From MGML01 sp964493985 (GTDB lineage: Bacteria; Chloroflexota; Dehalococcoidia; Dehalococcoidales; UBA2162): 46,356 nucleotides of DNA. Numbering within the stretch: the stretch's first letter is position 1; every line of letters starts with the position of its first letter. The notes beneath the pieces are model-generated. The model worked only from the letters and a program-made list of their open reading frames with translations. It was not told the DNA's origin and searched no databases. The position numbers and the translations under genes are program-made. The stretch is taken from positions 1 through 46,356 of the forward strand of contig CAZBQL010000013.1 of NCBI GenBank assembly GCA_964493985.1, read 5' to 3'. Of the stretch, positions 16,208 to 24,140 are shown in pieces.

Positions 16208-17973
16208 TGAAAATAATCCTGAGACTCCTGGTATTCGTTAAGAAACGCTGGGCAACTTTGTTACTCGGCTTTATTTGTATTACAGTCAGTACGGTGGGCG
16301 GCCTGGTTATTCCTCGATTATTAGGAGACGGGATCGATACCGCACTTAGTTCCGGTAATAAATCAACTATCATCACCCTGGCTTTGCTCATTCTCGGGAC
16401 CACACTTTTACGCAGTGCCGGGCGTTTTGGAGATACCTATATCACCCAGCTTGTTTCCCAGCAGGCTTCCTATGATGTAAGAAATGCATTATACGACCAC
16501 CTCCATAAACTTGGTTTTGCTTATTATGACAAAGCTCAGACGGGACAGATAATGTCGCGCTGCACGGCTGATATCGAAGCGGCAAGGATGTTCCTCAGCG
16601 CCGGTCTACTGAACCTTATTCAAATGTTTATTGTGATAGTCGGCGTAAGTACACTTATACTAACTCTTAACTGGCAATTAGCATTGATGACACTGGCTTT
16701 TATGCCGGTAATATTCTGGCAGACTCTTTTTGTCAGCGGTAAACTGCAACCTATATGGACCAGAGTACAGCAGGCGATCGGCGTCCTCGGAGTGACACTC
16801 CAGGAAAGTTTATTCGGTGTCAAGGTAGTGAAAGCATATTGCCTGCAGGACAGAGAAAACCGGAAATTTTATGGTCAGGCAAATGATCTTTACTACGATC
16901 AAATAGCTGCTGCCCGTATCCAGGCAATCTATACTCCTGTTATGACAGTGCTGGTAGCAATACCATCTGTCCTGGTGCTGTGGTTTGGCGGCCGGCAGGT
17001 GATCGAGGGAAATCTGACCATCGGTGGAATCACCCAGTTCATCCTGTACATCGGGATGATGGCAGGTTTTGTTTCAAGGCTGGGCCAACTTGCAAACATG
17101 ATTTCGCGCACGATCTCTGCCGGACGCCGGATTTTCGAAATTCTGGATACGGAGCCGGCAATTAAGGATAAGCCGGACGCAATACAACTAGGAAAGGTGA
17201 GCGGACAGGTCTCATTTAACAACGTCAGTTTTACTTACGGAACTACAGCCGCTGTGCTGCAGGATATCAGTTTTAGCGCAGAACCGGGACAGATGGTGGC
17301 CTTGATCGGTGGCTCGGGCAGTGGAAAAACAACTATCATCAACCTTATATCAAGGTTCTATGACGTAACCGGGGGAAGTGTGAAAGTCGATGGTATCGAT
17401 ATTCGGGATGTCACTCTGGCATCTTTAAGGAAGAACGTTGTCGTGACCCAGCAGGATATATTCCTGTTCTCGTCTACAATTAGAGACAATATTGCTTATG
17501 GTGTTCCCGACGCTACTATTGAACAGGTTGAAAACGCGGCGAAAGCTGCCCAGATACATGATTTTATTCTGAGTCTGCCCGACGGGTACAATACCTGGGT
17601 AGGCGAACGCGGCGTCACTCTCTCAGGTGGCGAAAAACAGCGTGTCGCTATCGCCCGTTCTCTCCTGATGGACCCAAGCATATTAATACTTGATGATTCT
17701 ACGTCAAGCGTAGATGCGGAAACGGAACACCTGATACTCAAAGCGCTGGATACACTTATCGAAGGCAGGACAACGTTCGTAATTACCCACCGTCTGCCTA
17801 TCATACGAAATGCTGACCTGATCCTTGTCCTTGAGAATGGAAAGATTAAGGAAAGAGGTACCCATGGCGAACTGATGGTTGAGAACGGACTTTACCGGCA
17901 GACATATGAAAGCCAGCTTGAAGCTAATCGGGATGCCGGACTAAACCCGGAAGGAGATTCAAAGAATGGCTAG
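16207..17973 (+). CDS. ABC exporter half-transporter, subunit A of a heterodimer
   Basis: A 588-residue type IV ABC exporter subunit: an N-terminal six-helix membrane domain and a C-terminal nucleotide-binding domain. Walker A GGSGSGKTT is near 368-376, the Q-loop is VVTQQDIFLF, the signature LSGGE is canonical, and the H-loop is ITHRL. Walker B reads LILDDSTSS with Asp at 497 where the catalytic Glu should be, so this ATP site is probably degenerate, as in TM287/288- or BmrCD-type heterodimers. The gene overlaps the next by 8 nt. The substrate is unknown; drugs or lipids are typical. A 16-bp palindrome sits on its start codon. Confidence 0.93.
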   Translation: MKIILRLLVFVKKRWATLLLGFICITVSTVGGLVIPRLLGDGIDTALSSGNKSTIITLALLILGTTLLRSAGRFGDTYITQLVSQQASYDVRNALYDHLHKLGFAYYDKAQTGQIMSRCTADIEAARMFLSAGLLNLIQMFIVIVGVSTLILTLNWQLALMTLAFMPVIFWQTLFVSGKLQPIWTRVQQAIGVLGVTLQESLFGVKVVKAYCLQDRENRKFYGQANDLYYDQIAAARIQAIYTPVMTVLVAIPSVLVLWFGGRQVIEGNLTIGGITQFILYIGMMAGFVSRLGQLANMISRTISAGRRIFEILDTEPAIKDKPDAIQLGKVSGQVSFNNVSFTYGTTAAVLQDISFSAEPGQMVALIGGSGSGKTTIINLISRFYDVTGGSVKVDGIDIRDVTLASLRKNVVVTQQDIFLFSSTIRDNIAYGVPDATIEQVENAAKAAQIHDFILSLPDGYNTWVGERGVTLSGGEKQRVAIARSLLMDPSILILDDSTSSVDAETEHLILKALDTLIEGRTTFVITHRLPIIRNADLILVLENGKIKERGTHGELMVENGLYRQTYESQLEANRDAGLNPEGDSKNG

Positions 17974-19789
17974 CGCAGTCTCACCAGGCGGACAACGATT
18001 ACGTGGTGCACTCGATGCTGACGATACAGATGAGATTCTCGGTAAGATATATGATGCAGGAATACTCAAGCGAATTACGGGATATCTCGCCGATGTGAAA
18101 TGGCACCTGGTAATCGGTGCCGTAGGAATATTACTGCGTACCGCTGCCAACCTTGTCACTCCGTTACTCGTAGCTCTGGCAACGAACCGGATCGTCGAGG
18201 GAAATATCGACGGTCTGACGGTCGCTGTTTGGTTATATCTTGGAACATTGTCTATTATATGGTTCGCGCAGTACCTCGAAACCCTTCATCTTTCCTACAC
18301 GGCCCAGGGGATCCTGTTCAAGATGCGTACGAGTATGTTCGGCCACCTGCATGAGATGTCTTTAAGTTTCTTCGATCACAATAAGATAGGCAAACTGATG
18401 TCCCGTGTGCAGAATGACGTCGACCAGCTCCAGATGCTTGTTTCACAGGATATTATTATGGTTGGTGTTAACTCCATTACGCTTATAGGCATACTGGTAA
18501 TAATGCTTACATTAAACTGGCAACTTGCATTACTGTCACTTTCGACACTTCCGGTACTTGTAATTATCGTCGTTATCTGGCAAAGGTACGCCAGGAAAGC
18601 ATTCATACTGGCTAGAAAAGCCATCGCAATGGTCAACGACAATCTCCAGGAGAGTATATCGGGTGTAAGAGTAACTCAGAACCTCTCACGTGAAAAAGAG
18701 AATGTAAAGCAGTTCGACGCGGTAAACAAAGCGAATCTAGATGCAAATAAAAAATCAGCGTTGCTGCAGGCTTTAATAAATCCTCTTACCCAGATACTTA
18801 CCGACGGTTCGTACGTAATCGTGCTTATCTTCGGTGGATTCCAGGTGCTAGGCGGGAATATGCAGGTGGGATTCCTTTTAGCCTTCCTGTTATATATTCA
18901 GAGAATCGGGCAGCCGATACAGCAATTAGCCACCATGTACACCGAGATACAGAGAGCGATGGCATCGGGAGCCAGGATATTCGAACTAATTGACGTTCAA
19001 CCCGAAATTGAAGATTCGGTTGATGCTAAAAAGATAGTTGAAGCAAAAGGTGAAATAGAGTTTAAAGACGTAAGTTTTGGCTATATTCCGGGATCTGAGA
19101 TTATACACTCATTAAACTTAAAGATAAATTCCGGAGAAATGGTAGCGATAGCCGGCAGGACCGGAGCCGGTAAGAGCAGTATTGCCAGCCTGATCAACCG
19201 TTTCTATGAAGTAACCAGCGGAGAGTTACTGTTAGATGGTACAAATATATCCCACATTACCCAGGATTCTCTGAGAAAGCAGATTGGCTTTGTCCCGCAA
19301 GACCCGTTCCTTTTTTCCGGGACGATAGAAGATAACATCAAGGACGGAAAGCTTGACGCCGGACATGACCAGGTGGTCGAAGCGGCTAGGATTGCAGGTG
19401 CTCATGACATAATATCAAGAATGGAAAATGGATATGGTACCCTGGTAGGAGAGCGTGGTGGCAACCTGAGTCCGGGCCAGCGTCAGCTTGTATGCCTGGC
19501 AAGAGCTATTCTGGCTGATCCCGCTATACTGATACTGGATGAGGCTACGGCGAATATAGACACGAATACAGAAAGAATTATCCAGCAGTCACTATATCAA
19601 CTGGCCAAAGGCAGGACCTGTATCATTATCGCTCACAGGCTTTCGACTATTACCAATGTCGACCGTATCATCGTCCTGGAACACGGGAACATCGTGGAAA
19701 CAGGCAATCACCGGGAACTCATGGCACAAAAAGGTCTTTACTACAACATGTTCGAGACTCTCAGCCGAACAGGTGAAGAAGAGGAGTAA
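17966..19789 (+). CDS. ABC exporter half-transporter, subunit B of a heterodimer
   Basis: A 607-residue partner of the preceding subunit with the same membrane-plus-ATPase layout and a somewhat longer N-terminal cytoplasmic part. Walker A GRTGAGKSS is near 397-405. Walker B LILDEATAN carries the catalytic Glu at 526, and the H-loop is IAHRLSTI. Its signature reads LSPGQ instead of LSGGQ. In the heterodimer, that altered signature faces the Asp-containing site of subunit A, while this subunit's Walker A/B pairs with A's intact LSGGE. One competent and one degenerate ATP site is what is known for this class. Genes overlap by 8 nt, so expression is coupled. Confidence 0.93.
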   Translation: MASAVSPGGQRLRGALDADDTDEILGKIYDAGILKRITGYLADVKWHLVIGAVGILLRTAANLVTPLLVALATNRIVEGNIDGLTVAVWLYLGTLSIIWFAQYLETLHLSYTAQGILFKMRTSMFGHLHEMSLSFFDHNKIGKLMSRVQNDVDQLQMLVSQDIIMVGVNSITLIGILVIMLTLNWQLALLSLSTLPVLVIIVVIWQRYARKAFILARKAIAMVNDNLQESISGVRVTQNLSREKENVKQFDAVNKANLDANKKSALLQALINPLTQILTDGSYVIVLIFGGFQVLGGNMQVGFLLAFLLYIQRIGQPIQQLATMYTEIQRAMASGARIFELIDVQPEIEDSVDAKKIVEAKGEIEFKDVSFGYIPGSEIIHSLNLKINSGEMVAIAGRTGAGKSSIASLINRFYEVTSGELLLDGTNISHITQDSLRKQIGFVPQDPFLFSGTIEDNIKDGKLDAGHDQVVEAARIAGAHDIISRMENGYGTLVGERGGNLSPGQRQLVCLARAILADPAILILDEATANIDTNTERIIQQSLYQLAKGRTCIIIAHRLSTITNVDRIIVLEHGNIVETGNHRELMAQKGLYYNMFETLSRTGEEEE

Positions 19790-19809
19790 TGAAAAAATAC
19801 GATTATTCT

Positions 19810-20922
19810 TTACCTGAAGCATTCCCAGTACGGCTGAAGATTTTCTCTTACATTACCCACCATTTTCATCGTACTGTTCATTACATTATCTCGATGAGTA
19901 AAAGGAATATTGATTGACGGTTCCTCGACCGACAGCTCATATCCAAGCAGACCTTCAATCAGTGCCAGCCAGCCGTATGGAAGTACATCCAGATTATAAC
20001 CGGATGCTATAAGATCGATAACTTTCCCGCCGCAGATATTCGATAGACCGGCGATTCTCCTGCCTATCATGTGGAAACCGTCTATTCCCAGACCGAGGTT
20101 CGTCAGAATATCTCCGTAATGCGGGTCTGAACCGCCGTTACGGACTATTATCTGCGGTTTGAACTCATTCACAACAGGTCCGATAACCTTCTCGAATACG
20201 TGTTCATATGACTCAAGAGCGGAATAGGGAGGCATCGGCAGGTTAATCGTATATCCGCTTCCCGGTCCTTTACCGATCTCATGGGAAAAGCCGGTACCGG
20301 GATAGAGAGTGGACGGGTCCTGGTGAAGGTCGATGAACAGCACTCTATCGCTGTTATAAAAGTACTCGCAGGTGCCATTACCGGCATGCGCATCCGTATC
20401 GATTATACAAACCCTTGAATAGTGATGTTCCTGGAGGAGATACCTGCCACAGAATGCAACGTCGTTATACAGGCAAAATCCTTCTCCATAATTAGGCTTG
20501 GCGTGGTGAAGGCCTCCTCCGATAGAGATTACCTTCCTGTATTCACCTCCCGATACCAGGTCGCAGGCCAGTTTTGCCTGACCGATTATCAACCGTGCCG
20601 CTTCTTCAAGCCGGCCGTGATGTTCCCTGGGTACGTTGTCGGCACTGTGATATCGGGAAAAACTATCCGTTATCCGGGAATGTGTGTCTTCGGAATTGAA
20701 ATAGTCCCGGGTAAAGTTGATGTATTCCTGACTGCAGATTTTTAACAGTTCTTCATCATTTGCCGGTCCTGTTTCCAGGAGATCGTATCTTCCTTCATCG
20801 GAAAAATTTTTACCAAGAAACTCTCTAAATATTCGATATCGATTCCCGCGAAAAGGATGCCCTTCGCCAAAATCATACTCGCTTAATCCATCGTTGAAAA
20901 TGATAGCTGCGTCTTCTTTCAT
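19810..20922 (-). CDS. Histone-deacetylase-superfamily (AcuC/acetylpolyamine-amidohydrolase-like) protein
   Basis: A 370-residue zinc amidohydrolase of the arginase/deacetylase fold. Conserved blocks are GGGLHHA, GFCLYNDVAF, the zinc-binding DTDAHAGNGT (usual DxDxHHGxGT, so the second His is Ala here), LHQDPSTLYPG, NGGSDPHYGD with the third zinc ligand Asp, and ASGYN with the catalytic Tyr. Bacterial members remove acetyl groups from acetyl-CoA synthetase lysines, polyamines or other amides, and the substrate here is unknown. The gene lies 25 nt downstream of the cysteine-rich protein on the same strand, so the two are probably cotranscribed. Confidence 0.9.
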   Translation of the reverse strand: MKEDAAIIFNDGLSEYDFGEGHPFRGNRYRIFREFLGKNFSDEGRYDLLETGPANDEELLKICSQEYINFTRDYFNSEDTHSRITDSFSRYHSADNVPREHHGRLEEAARLIIGQAKLACDLVSGGEYRKVISIGGGLHHAKPNYGEGFCLYNDVAFCGRYLLQEHHYSRVCIIDTDAHAGNGTCEYFYNSDRVLFIDLHQDPSTLYPGTGFSHEIGKGPGSGYTINLPMPPYSALESYEHVFEKVIGPVVNEFKPQIIVRNGGSDPHYGDILTNLGLGIDGFHMIGRRIAGLSNICGGKVIDLIASGYNLDVLPYGWLALIEGLLGYELSVEEPSINIPFTHRDNVMNSTMKMVGNVRENLQPYWECFR

Positions 20923-20947
20923 ACTTCACACTCGCAATTCATATTAT

Positions 20948-21496
20948 TTATACAGTGGATATTTTACCCTGTTCACTGAACATATTCACTATATCTTTAT
21001 CACGGGCAACAGCGTGTCCAATTCCATACTGCCTGTTTAACCGCAGCGGAACACAGCAGCAGGTACAGCAGTTGCATATAGCGAAGAAATCATTCCTGCA
21101 CTTGATTATCGTGTGTACCAGTCCCAGTTCGTGGCACTTTCGCAGTATGCTTTTTGCTTCGTCTGCATCGATTTTCCTGTAATCTTCAGGTCTTTCATCG
21201 ACGAATGCATTTCTGTGGAATCCAACCATAATTTCTGCGTTGACAGGATTGTCACAGTTCTTGAATACCTCCCGGCAGGTGCAGGGGCCGAGATATAGTT
21301 GTGTTGAAATATCAACTATCTCGCAGGCTTCTTCCGTATTGAGCAGATAGGCATTCTCCATCGTTTTACCGTAGGTATTTGCTACCCGTCTCACAACTCT
21401 GCCGATCAACGGTATCCTGGTCCACCTGGCCCAGAACATGTAGAAATGGAGGACCTTCTCCCGGTATCTACTGTAAAGTCTCAAAGCATGATGCAT
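20948..21496 (-). CDS. Cysteine-rich putative iron-sulfur protein, function unknown
   Basis: A 182-residue protein with 12 cysteines, most in the C-terminal 110 residues. C72-x-C74 with C81 (GPCTCREVFKNC) comes first. C121 and C133 follow, and then the dense cluster AICNCCTCCC with C141, C143, C144, C146, C147 and C148. This spacing suggests binding of Fe-S clusters or other metals. The N-terminal 50 residues are basic and aromatic (WARWTRIPLIGRVVRR) and could sit at the membrane surface. AAAGGACGG precedes the ATG. It is upstream of the HDAC-like gene in a likely two-gene operon. I do not recognise a characterised family. Confidence 0.72.
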   Translation of the reverse strand: MHHALRLYSRYREKVLHFYMFWARWTRIPLIGRVVRRVANTYGKTMENAYLLNTEEACEIVDISTQLYLGPCTCREVFKNCDNPVNAEIMVGFHRNAFVDERPEDYRKIDADEAKSILRKCHELGLVHTIIKCRNDFFAICNCCTCCCVPLRLNRQYGIGHAVARDKDIVNMFSEQGKISTV

Positions 21497-21594
21497 GTTG
21501 CCGTCCTTTATATAGATTATACAGGAAGATCCACTCCTATATTAAATATCTTAATATTCTTAAGTAGAAATTTAAACTTTTTTTATAAAAGGTA

Positions 21595-21623
21595 TTGACA
21601 AAGTTAATATTATGGTTTAATAT
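21595..21623 (+). promoter_or_regulatory. Strong sigma-70-type promoter for the DUF2089 operon
   Basis: A perfect TTGACA (21595-21600) is followed after 17 nt by TAATAT (21618-21623) in a very AT-rich stretch. It lies about 60 nt ahead of the DUF2089 start and is the best match to the housekeeping promoter consensus that I noticed in the window. Confidence 0.72.
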
Positions 21624-21684
21624 ATATTAAAATAATTAATTGTTAAATAAGAATAGTTAATAATTAATACCAGGAAGGTTAAAA

Positions 21685-22068
21685 ATGACGAAAGATTGGA
21701 ATGAGCTGACAAAACTGACCCAGGGAGCAGATATCACCATAGAGCGGGTCCGTCTTGCACAGAGTCAAATCGCGATTGAAGGAGAATTCGAACTGCCGAT
21801 GCTGGCAAGACTCTCGGCAGAAGACCAGGTTTTCGTGATGGCGTTCATACAGTGTCACGGCTCGATAAAGGATATGGAGGAGATGTTCGGGATAAGTTAT
21901 CCGACGGTGAAAAACCGGTTAAACCGTCTGGGTGATAAACTAAAGCTTGTCCAGAACTTCTCATACACACCGACGGGTGTGACTCCGAAAGAGCAGGATG
22001 AAGTACTGTCCCAGCTTGAACGGGGAGAAATAACAGCCGATGAGGCGATAGAGAGGTTAGCAAAATGA
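21685..22068 (+). CDS. DUF2089-family helix-turn-helix protein
   Basis: A 127-residue protein. The middle, LSAEDQVFVMAFIQCHGSIKDMEEMFGISYPTVKNRLNRLGDKL, is a clear helix-turn-helix (IKDMEEMFGISYPTVKNRL) of the DUF2089 family. The last 23 residues (DEVLSQLERGEITADEAIERL) form a short SHOCT-like helical motif that recurs at the N-terminus of the third protein of this operon. The usual N-terminal zinc ribbon of longer DUF2089 proteins is absent. It is probably a transcription regulator of its own operon. A strong promoter and the Shine-Dalgarno AGGAAGG precede it, and the gene overlaps the next by 4 nt. Confidence 0.85.
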   Translation: MTKDWNELTKLTQGADITIERVRLAQSQIAIEGEFELPMLARLSAEDQVFVMAFIQCHGSIKDMEEMFGISYPTVKNRLNRLGDKLKLVQNFSYTPTGVTPKEQDEVLSQLERGEITADEAIERLAK

Positions 22069-22346
22069 ACAGACCGCCATTAATCATGCGTATCAGGGTT
22101 AGAAACAACAATACGAAGTTTGGTTTTTGGATACCATTATTCCTGATATTCCCGATCGTTGCCGTACTCGTGATAGCACTCGCGCCACTTGCACTCCTGG
22201 CAGCTTTGATTGTATTGCCGTTGGGATACGCAAGAACAGTGCTCTGCGCACCTGCATTATTCTCAGTATTCTGCGCGATGCGGGGACTCGAAGTGGACAT
22301 CGTAAAGGGTGATAGAGACGAAAGCGTCCTGGTAATGGTCAAATAA
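22065..22346 (+). CDS. Small two-helix membrane protein of unknown function
   Basis: A 93-residue protein with a basic N-terminal stretch (MRIRVRNNNTKFG). A long hydrophobic region (FWIPLFLIFPIVAVLVIALAP, then LALLAALIVLPLG) is probably a helical hairpin. A third weakly hydrophobic segment and a polar tail follow. It overlaps the DUF2089 gene by 4 nt and is followed 25 nt later by the SHOCT-like gene, so it belongs to the operon. The layout of regulator, small membrane protein and SHOCT-like protein recalls envelope-stress operons such as yvlABCD in Bacillus, which is inference. Confidence 0.72.
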   Translation: MNRPPLIMRIRVRNNNTKFGFWIPLFLIFPIVAVLVIALAPLALLAALIVLPLGYARTVLCAPALFSVFCAMRGLEVDIVKGDRDESVLVMVK

Positions 22347-22371
22347 AAACAATTAATAAAAGGAGACAAAA

Positions 22372-22806
22372 ATGAGTGAAAATAGGACAAGAATACTCGA
22401 AATGCTGGCAGAAAAGAAAATTACGGTAGATGAAGCCGAGAGATTACTGGCTGTTGCCGGTAACGAAGAAAAAACCGAATCAACCTACACGCCACCGAAT
22501 ACAACGAATAAAAAAATACCGAAATTCCTGAGAATCGTTGTTGAACCAGGACCGGGCGAAGGAGCCGAAGACGTGGAGAAGGTAAATGTAAGGGTACCGA
22601 TGAATCTGATCCGTGCAGGAATGAAACTAACATCGCTCATTCCCCCGCATGCCTCCGACAAAATGAGCGAGGCGATGAGAGAAAAGGGCGTGGATTTCGA
22701 CCTGCGGAACATGAAACCGGAAGACCTCGAAGACCTGGTCAATGCACTCAGTGATCTTGAGGTTGATGTCGACGGCAAAACCAAGGTGCGCGTCTTTGCC
22801 GAATAA
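22372..22806 (+). CDS. SHOCT-like N-terminal domain protein (YvlB-like start)
   Basis: A 144-residue soluble protein. It begins with a short helical motif (TRILEMLAEKKITVDEAERLL, about residues 5-25) of the SHOCT/YvlB-N type. A Thr/Asn/Pro-rich linker and a conserved-looking domain follow (FLRIVVEPGPG, then KVNVRVPMNLIRAGMKLTSLIPP). Function is unknown. The N-terminal motif matches the C-terminus of the DUF2089 protein two genes upstream, which suggests the two bind each other or a common partner. The Shine-Dalgarno AAAGGAG precedes the ATG. A strong terminator follows 14 nt after the stop. Confidence 0.78.
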   Translation: MSENRTRILEMLAEKKITVDEAERLLAVAGNEEKTESTYTPPNTTNKKIPKFLRIVVEPGPGEGAEDVEKVNVRVPMNLIRAGMKLTSLIPPHASDKMSEAMREKGVDFDLRNMKPEDLEDLVNALSDLEVDVDGKTKVRVFAE

Positions 22807-22819
22807 ATACCCTCTTACT

Positions 22820-22857
22820 GTCCCGGCGGGGCTTTTCGCCCTGCCGGGACTTTTTTT
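22820..22857 (+). terminator. Intrinsic terminator of the DUF2089 operon
   Basis: A 13-bp stem with one G-T pair (22820-22832 with 22838-22850), a short TTTTC loop and a run of seven Ts. This is a textbook rho-independent terminator ending the plus-strand operon, just before the 3' end of the convergent ferritin-like gene. Confidence 0.95.
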
Positions 22858-22864
22858 GTTCCTG

Positions 22865-23170
22865 TTATTTCCCCAGTTTTTCTATTACTTCTTCGACTTC
22901 CCCGGCTCCTTCAACGTAGTATTTCTCCTCGTCAGGAGTCAGCTCTTGTAGAAGTCTCAGGAATTCACCGGCATGAACTATTTCCTCGTCGGCGATATCT
23001 TTGAGTACAGCAATAGCCAGTTTATCATCAATGGATTCGGCAAGCTGCGTATACATCTGGACAGCTTCGTATTCGGCAGCGATTAAAAAACGTATCGCCC
23101 GTATCAATTCCTCTTTAGTTAGTTTCCTGTCGTTCGCCATACCTGAAAAAGGTGATCCGAAGTCCGGCAT
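22865..23170 (-). CDS. Ferritin-like di-iron protein, short form resembling encapsulated ferritin
   Basis: A 101-residue protein of the short ferritin-like/rubrerythrin clan. E33 with Y40 in the first helix (AAEYEAVQMYTQLA) and E63/H66 in the second (DIADEEIVHAGEF) make the ExxH-type di-iron ligand pattern. The half-size, two-helix form is like encapsulin-cargo ferritins that build an active site across a dimer. No encapsulin gene is in the window. The Shine-Dalgarno AGGAGG precedes the ATG. It lies directly downstream of the FAH-family gene, 15 nt away, on the same strand. A role in iron storage or peroxide handling is inferred. Confidence 0.82.
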   Translation of the reverse strand: MPDFGSPFSGMANDRKLTKEELIRAIRFLIAAEYEAVQMYTQLAESIDDKLAIAVLKDIADEEIVHAGEFLRLLQELTPDEEKYYVEGAGEVEEVIEKLGK

Positions 23171-23185
23171 AAAATTCCTCCTCTG

Positions 23186-23947
23186 TTATTGATAAGCTAC
23201 GACGTAATTTCTAAGAACACCTATCGGGTCTATTTTTATCTCGACCGTATCGCCCGGTTTCATAGGTCCTATGCCACTGGGAGTCCCGGTAGCGATGATA
23301 TCGCCTGGAAGAAGTGTCATGACACCCGAAATAAAACTTATCATTTCAGGAACCGAGAATATGAGATCGGAAGTATTCTGCTGCTGTTTCAATTCGTTAT
23401 TTAAATAGGTACTTACCACGACATTTCCGGGGTCTAATTCCGTTTCGATACAGGGTCCTATCGGACCGAAGGTATCATGTCCTTTCCCGCGGGTCCACTG
23501 AACGTCATCTCTCTGGTGGTCACGGGCTGTGACGTCATTAACACAGGTATATCCGAACACGTAATCGAGGGCATCATTAACGGCAATCATCCTCATCCTT
23601 TTACCTATAACAACACCAAGTTCGCATTCATAGTCCACTCTCGTTGTCGAGGGAGGATAAACAATATTGTCTTCAGGTCCTATGATACATGTGGTCGGTT
23701 TGATGAATATTATTGGCGATTCGGGTACCGGGTTATGAGTTTCCTCGGCATGACTTTTATAGTTCAGACCGAGAGCGACTATTTTCGTCGGAGTGCATGG
23801 AGCGAGAAGCGTTACCTCATTAAGGTTGTAGGTTTTGTCCAGCGGCATAATTCTGTCGTAAGGTTCCTGCGCCAGCTTTGTAATCACGTTTCCATCGAGA
23901 ATCCCGTAATGTTCGGTTTCATCAACCTTAAACCTAACTGTTTTCAT
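23186..23947 (-). CDS. Fumarylacetoacetate hydrolase (FAH) family protein
   Basis: A 253-residue enzyme of the FAH fold. Key segments are ALGLNYKSHAEE, FIKPTTCIIGPEDNI, the metal ligands in DYECELGVVIGK (two Glu) and YTCVNDVTARDHQ (Asp), KGHDTFGPIGPCI, and TGTPSGIGPMKPGD. Family members hydrolyse or decarboxylate 2-oxo acids: fumarylpyruvate, oxaloacetate, and isomerase or decarboxylase steps of aromatic catabolism. The true substrate cannot be read from sequence, and oxaloacetate or acylpyruvate is common for short bacterial forms. It is divergent from leuS and upstream of the ferritin-like gene. Confidence 0.92.
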   Translation of the reverse strand: MKTVRFKVDETEHYGILDGNVITKLAQEPYDRIMPLDKTYNLNEVTLLAPCTPTKIVALGLNYKSHAEETHNPVPESPIIFIKPTTCIIGPEDNIVYPPSTTRVDYECELGVVIGKRMRMIAVNDALDYVFGYTCVNDVTARDHQRDDVQWTRGKGHDTFGPIGPCIETELDPGNVVVSTYLNNELKQQQNTSDLIFSVPEMISFISGVMTLLPGDIIATGTPSGIGPMKPGDTVEIKIDPIGVLRNYVVAYQ

Positions 23948-24056
23948 TCCGTTCCCTCCGCCTTCCTCAGAATCCTGTTTTTGTAAAATGACCAGACAAA
24001 CATTTAGTTTTGAACGTAGATTATCAATTTGTAACGTCTATTGTCAACATGAACAC

Positions 24057-24085
24057 TTGAATGATTGACATAAAAATGCTAATAT
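24057..24085 (+). promoter_or_regulatory. Putative promoter for leuS
   Basis: TTGAAT (24057-24062), a 17-nt spacer and TAATAT (24080-24085) give a reasonable housekeeping promoter 55 nt ahead of leuS. A perfect TTGACA at 24065-24070 overlaps the spacer but has no matching -10 at the right distance. Confidence 0.45.
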
Positions 24086-24140
24086 AGGCAAGCGTAGTCA
24101 CACTAAAAAGGACCTGATTGAATACAAAAAAGGATGGACG

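Noticed and set aside
24076..24090. Three-codon frame Met-Leu-Ile-stop upstream of leuS as a leader peptide
   Set aside because: It is too short to be meaningful, has no Shine-Dalgarno, and no terminator or antiterminator lies between it and leuS.
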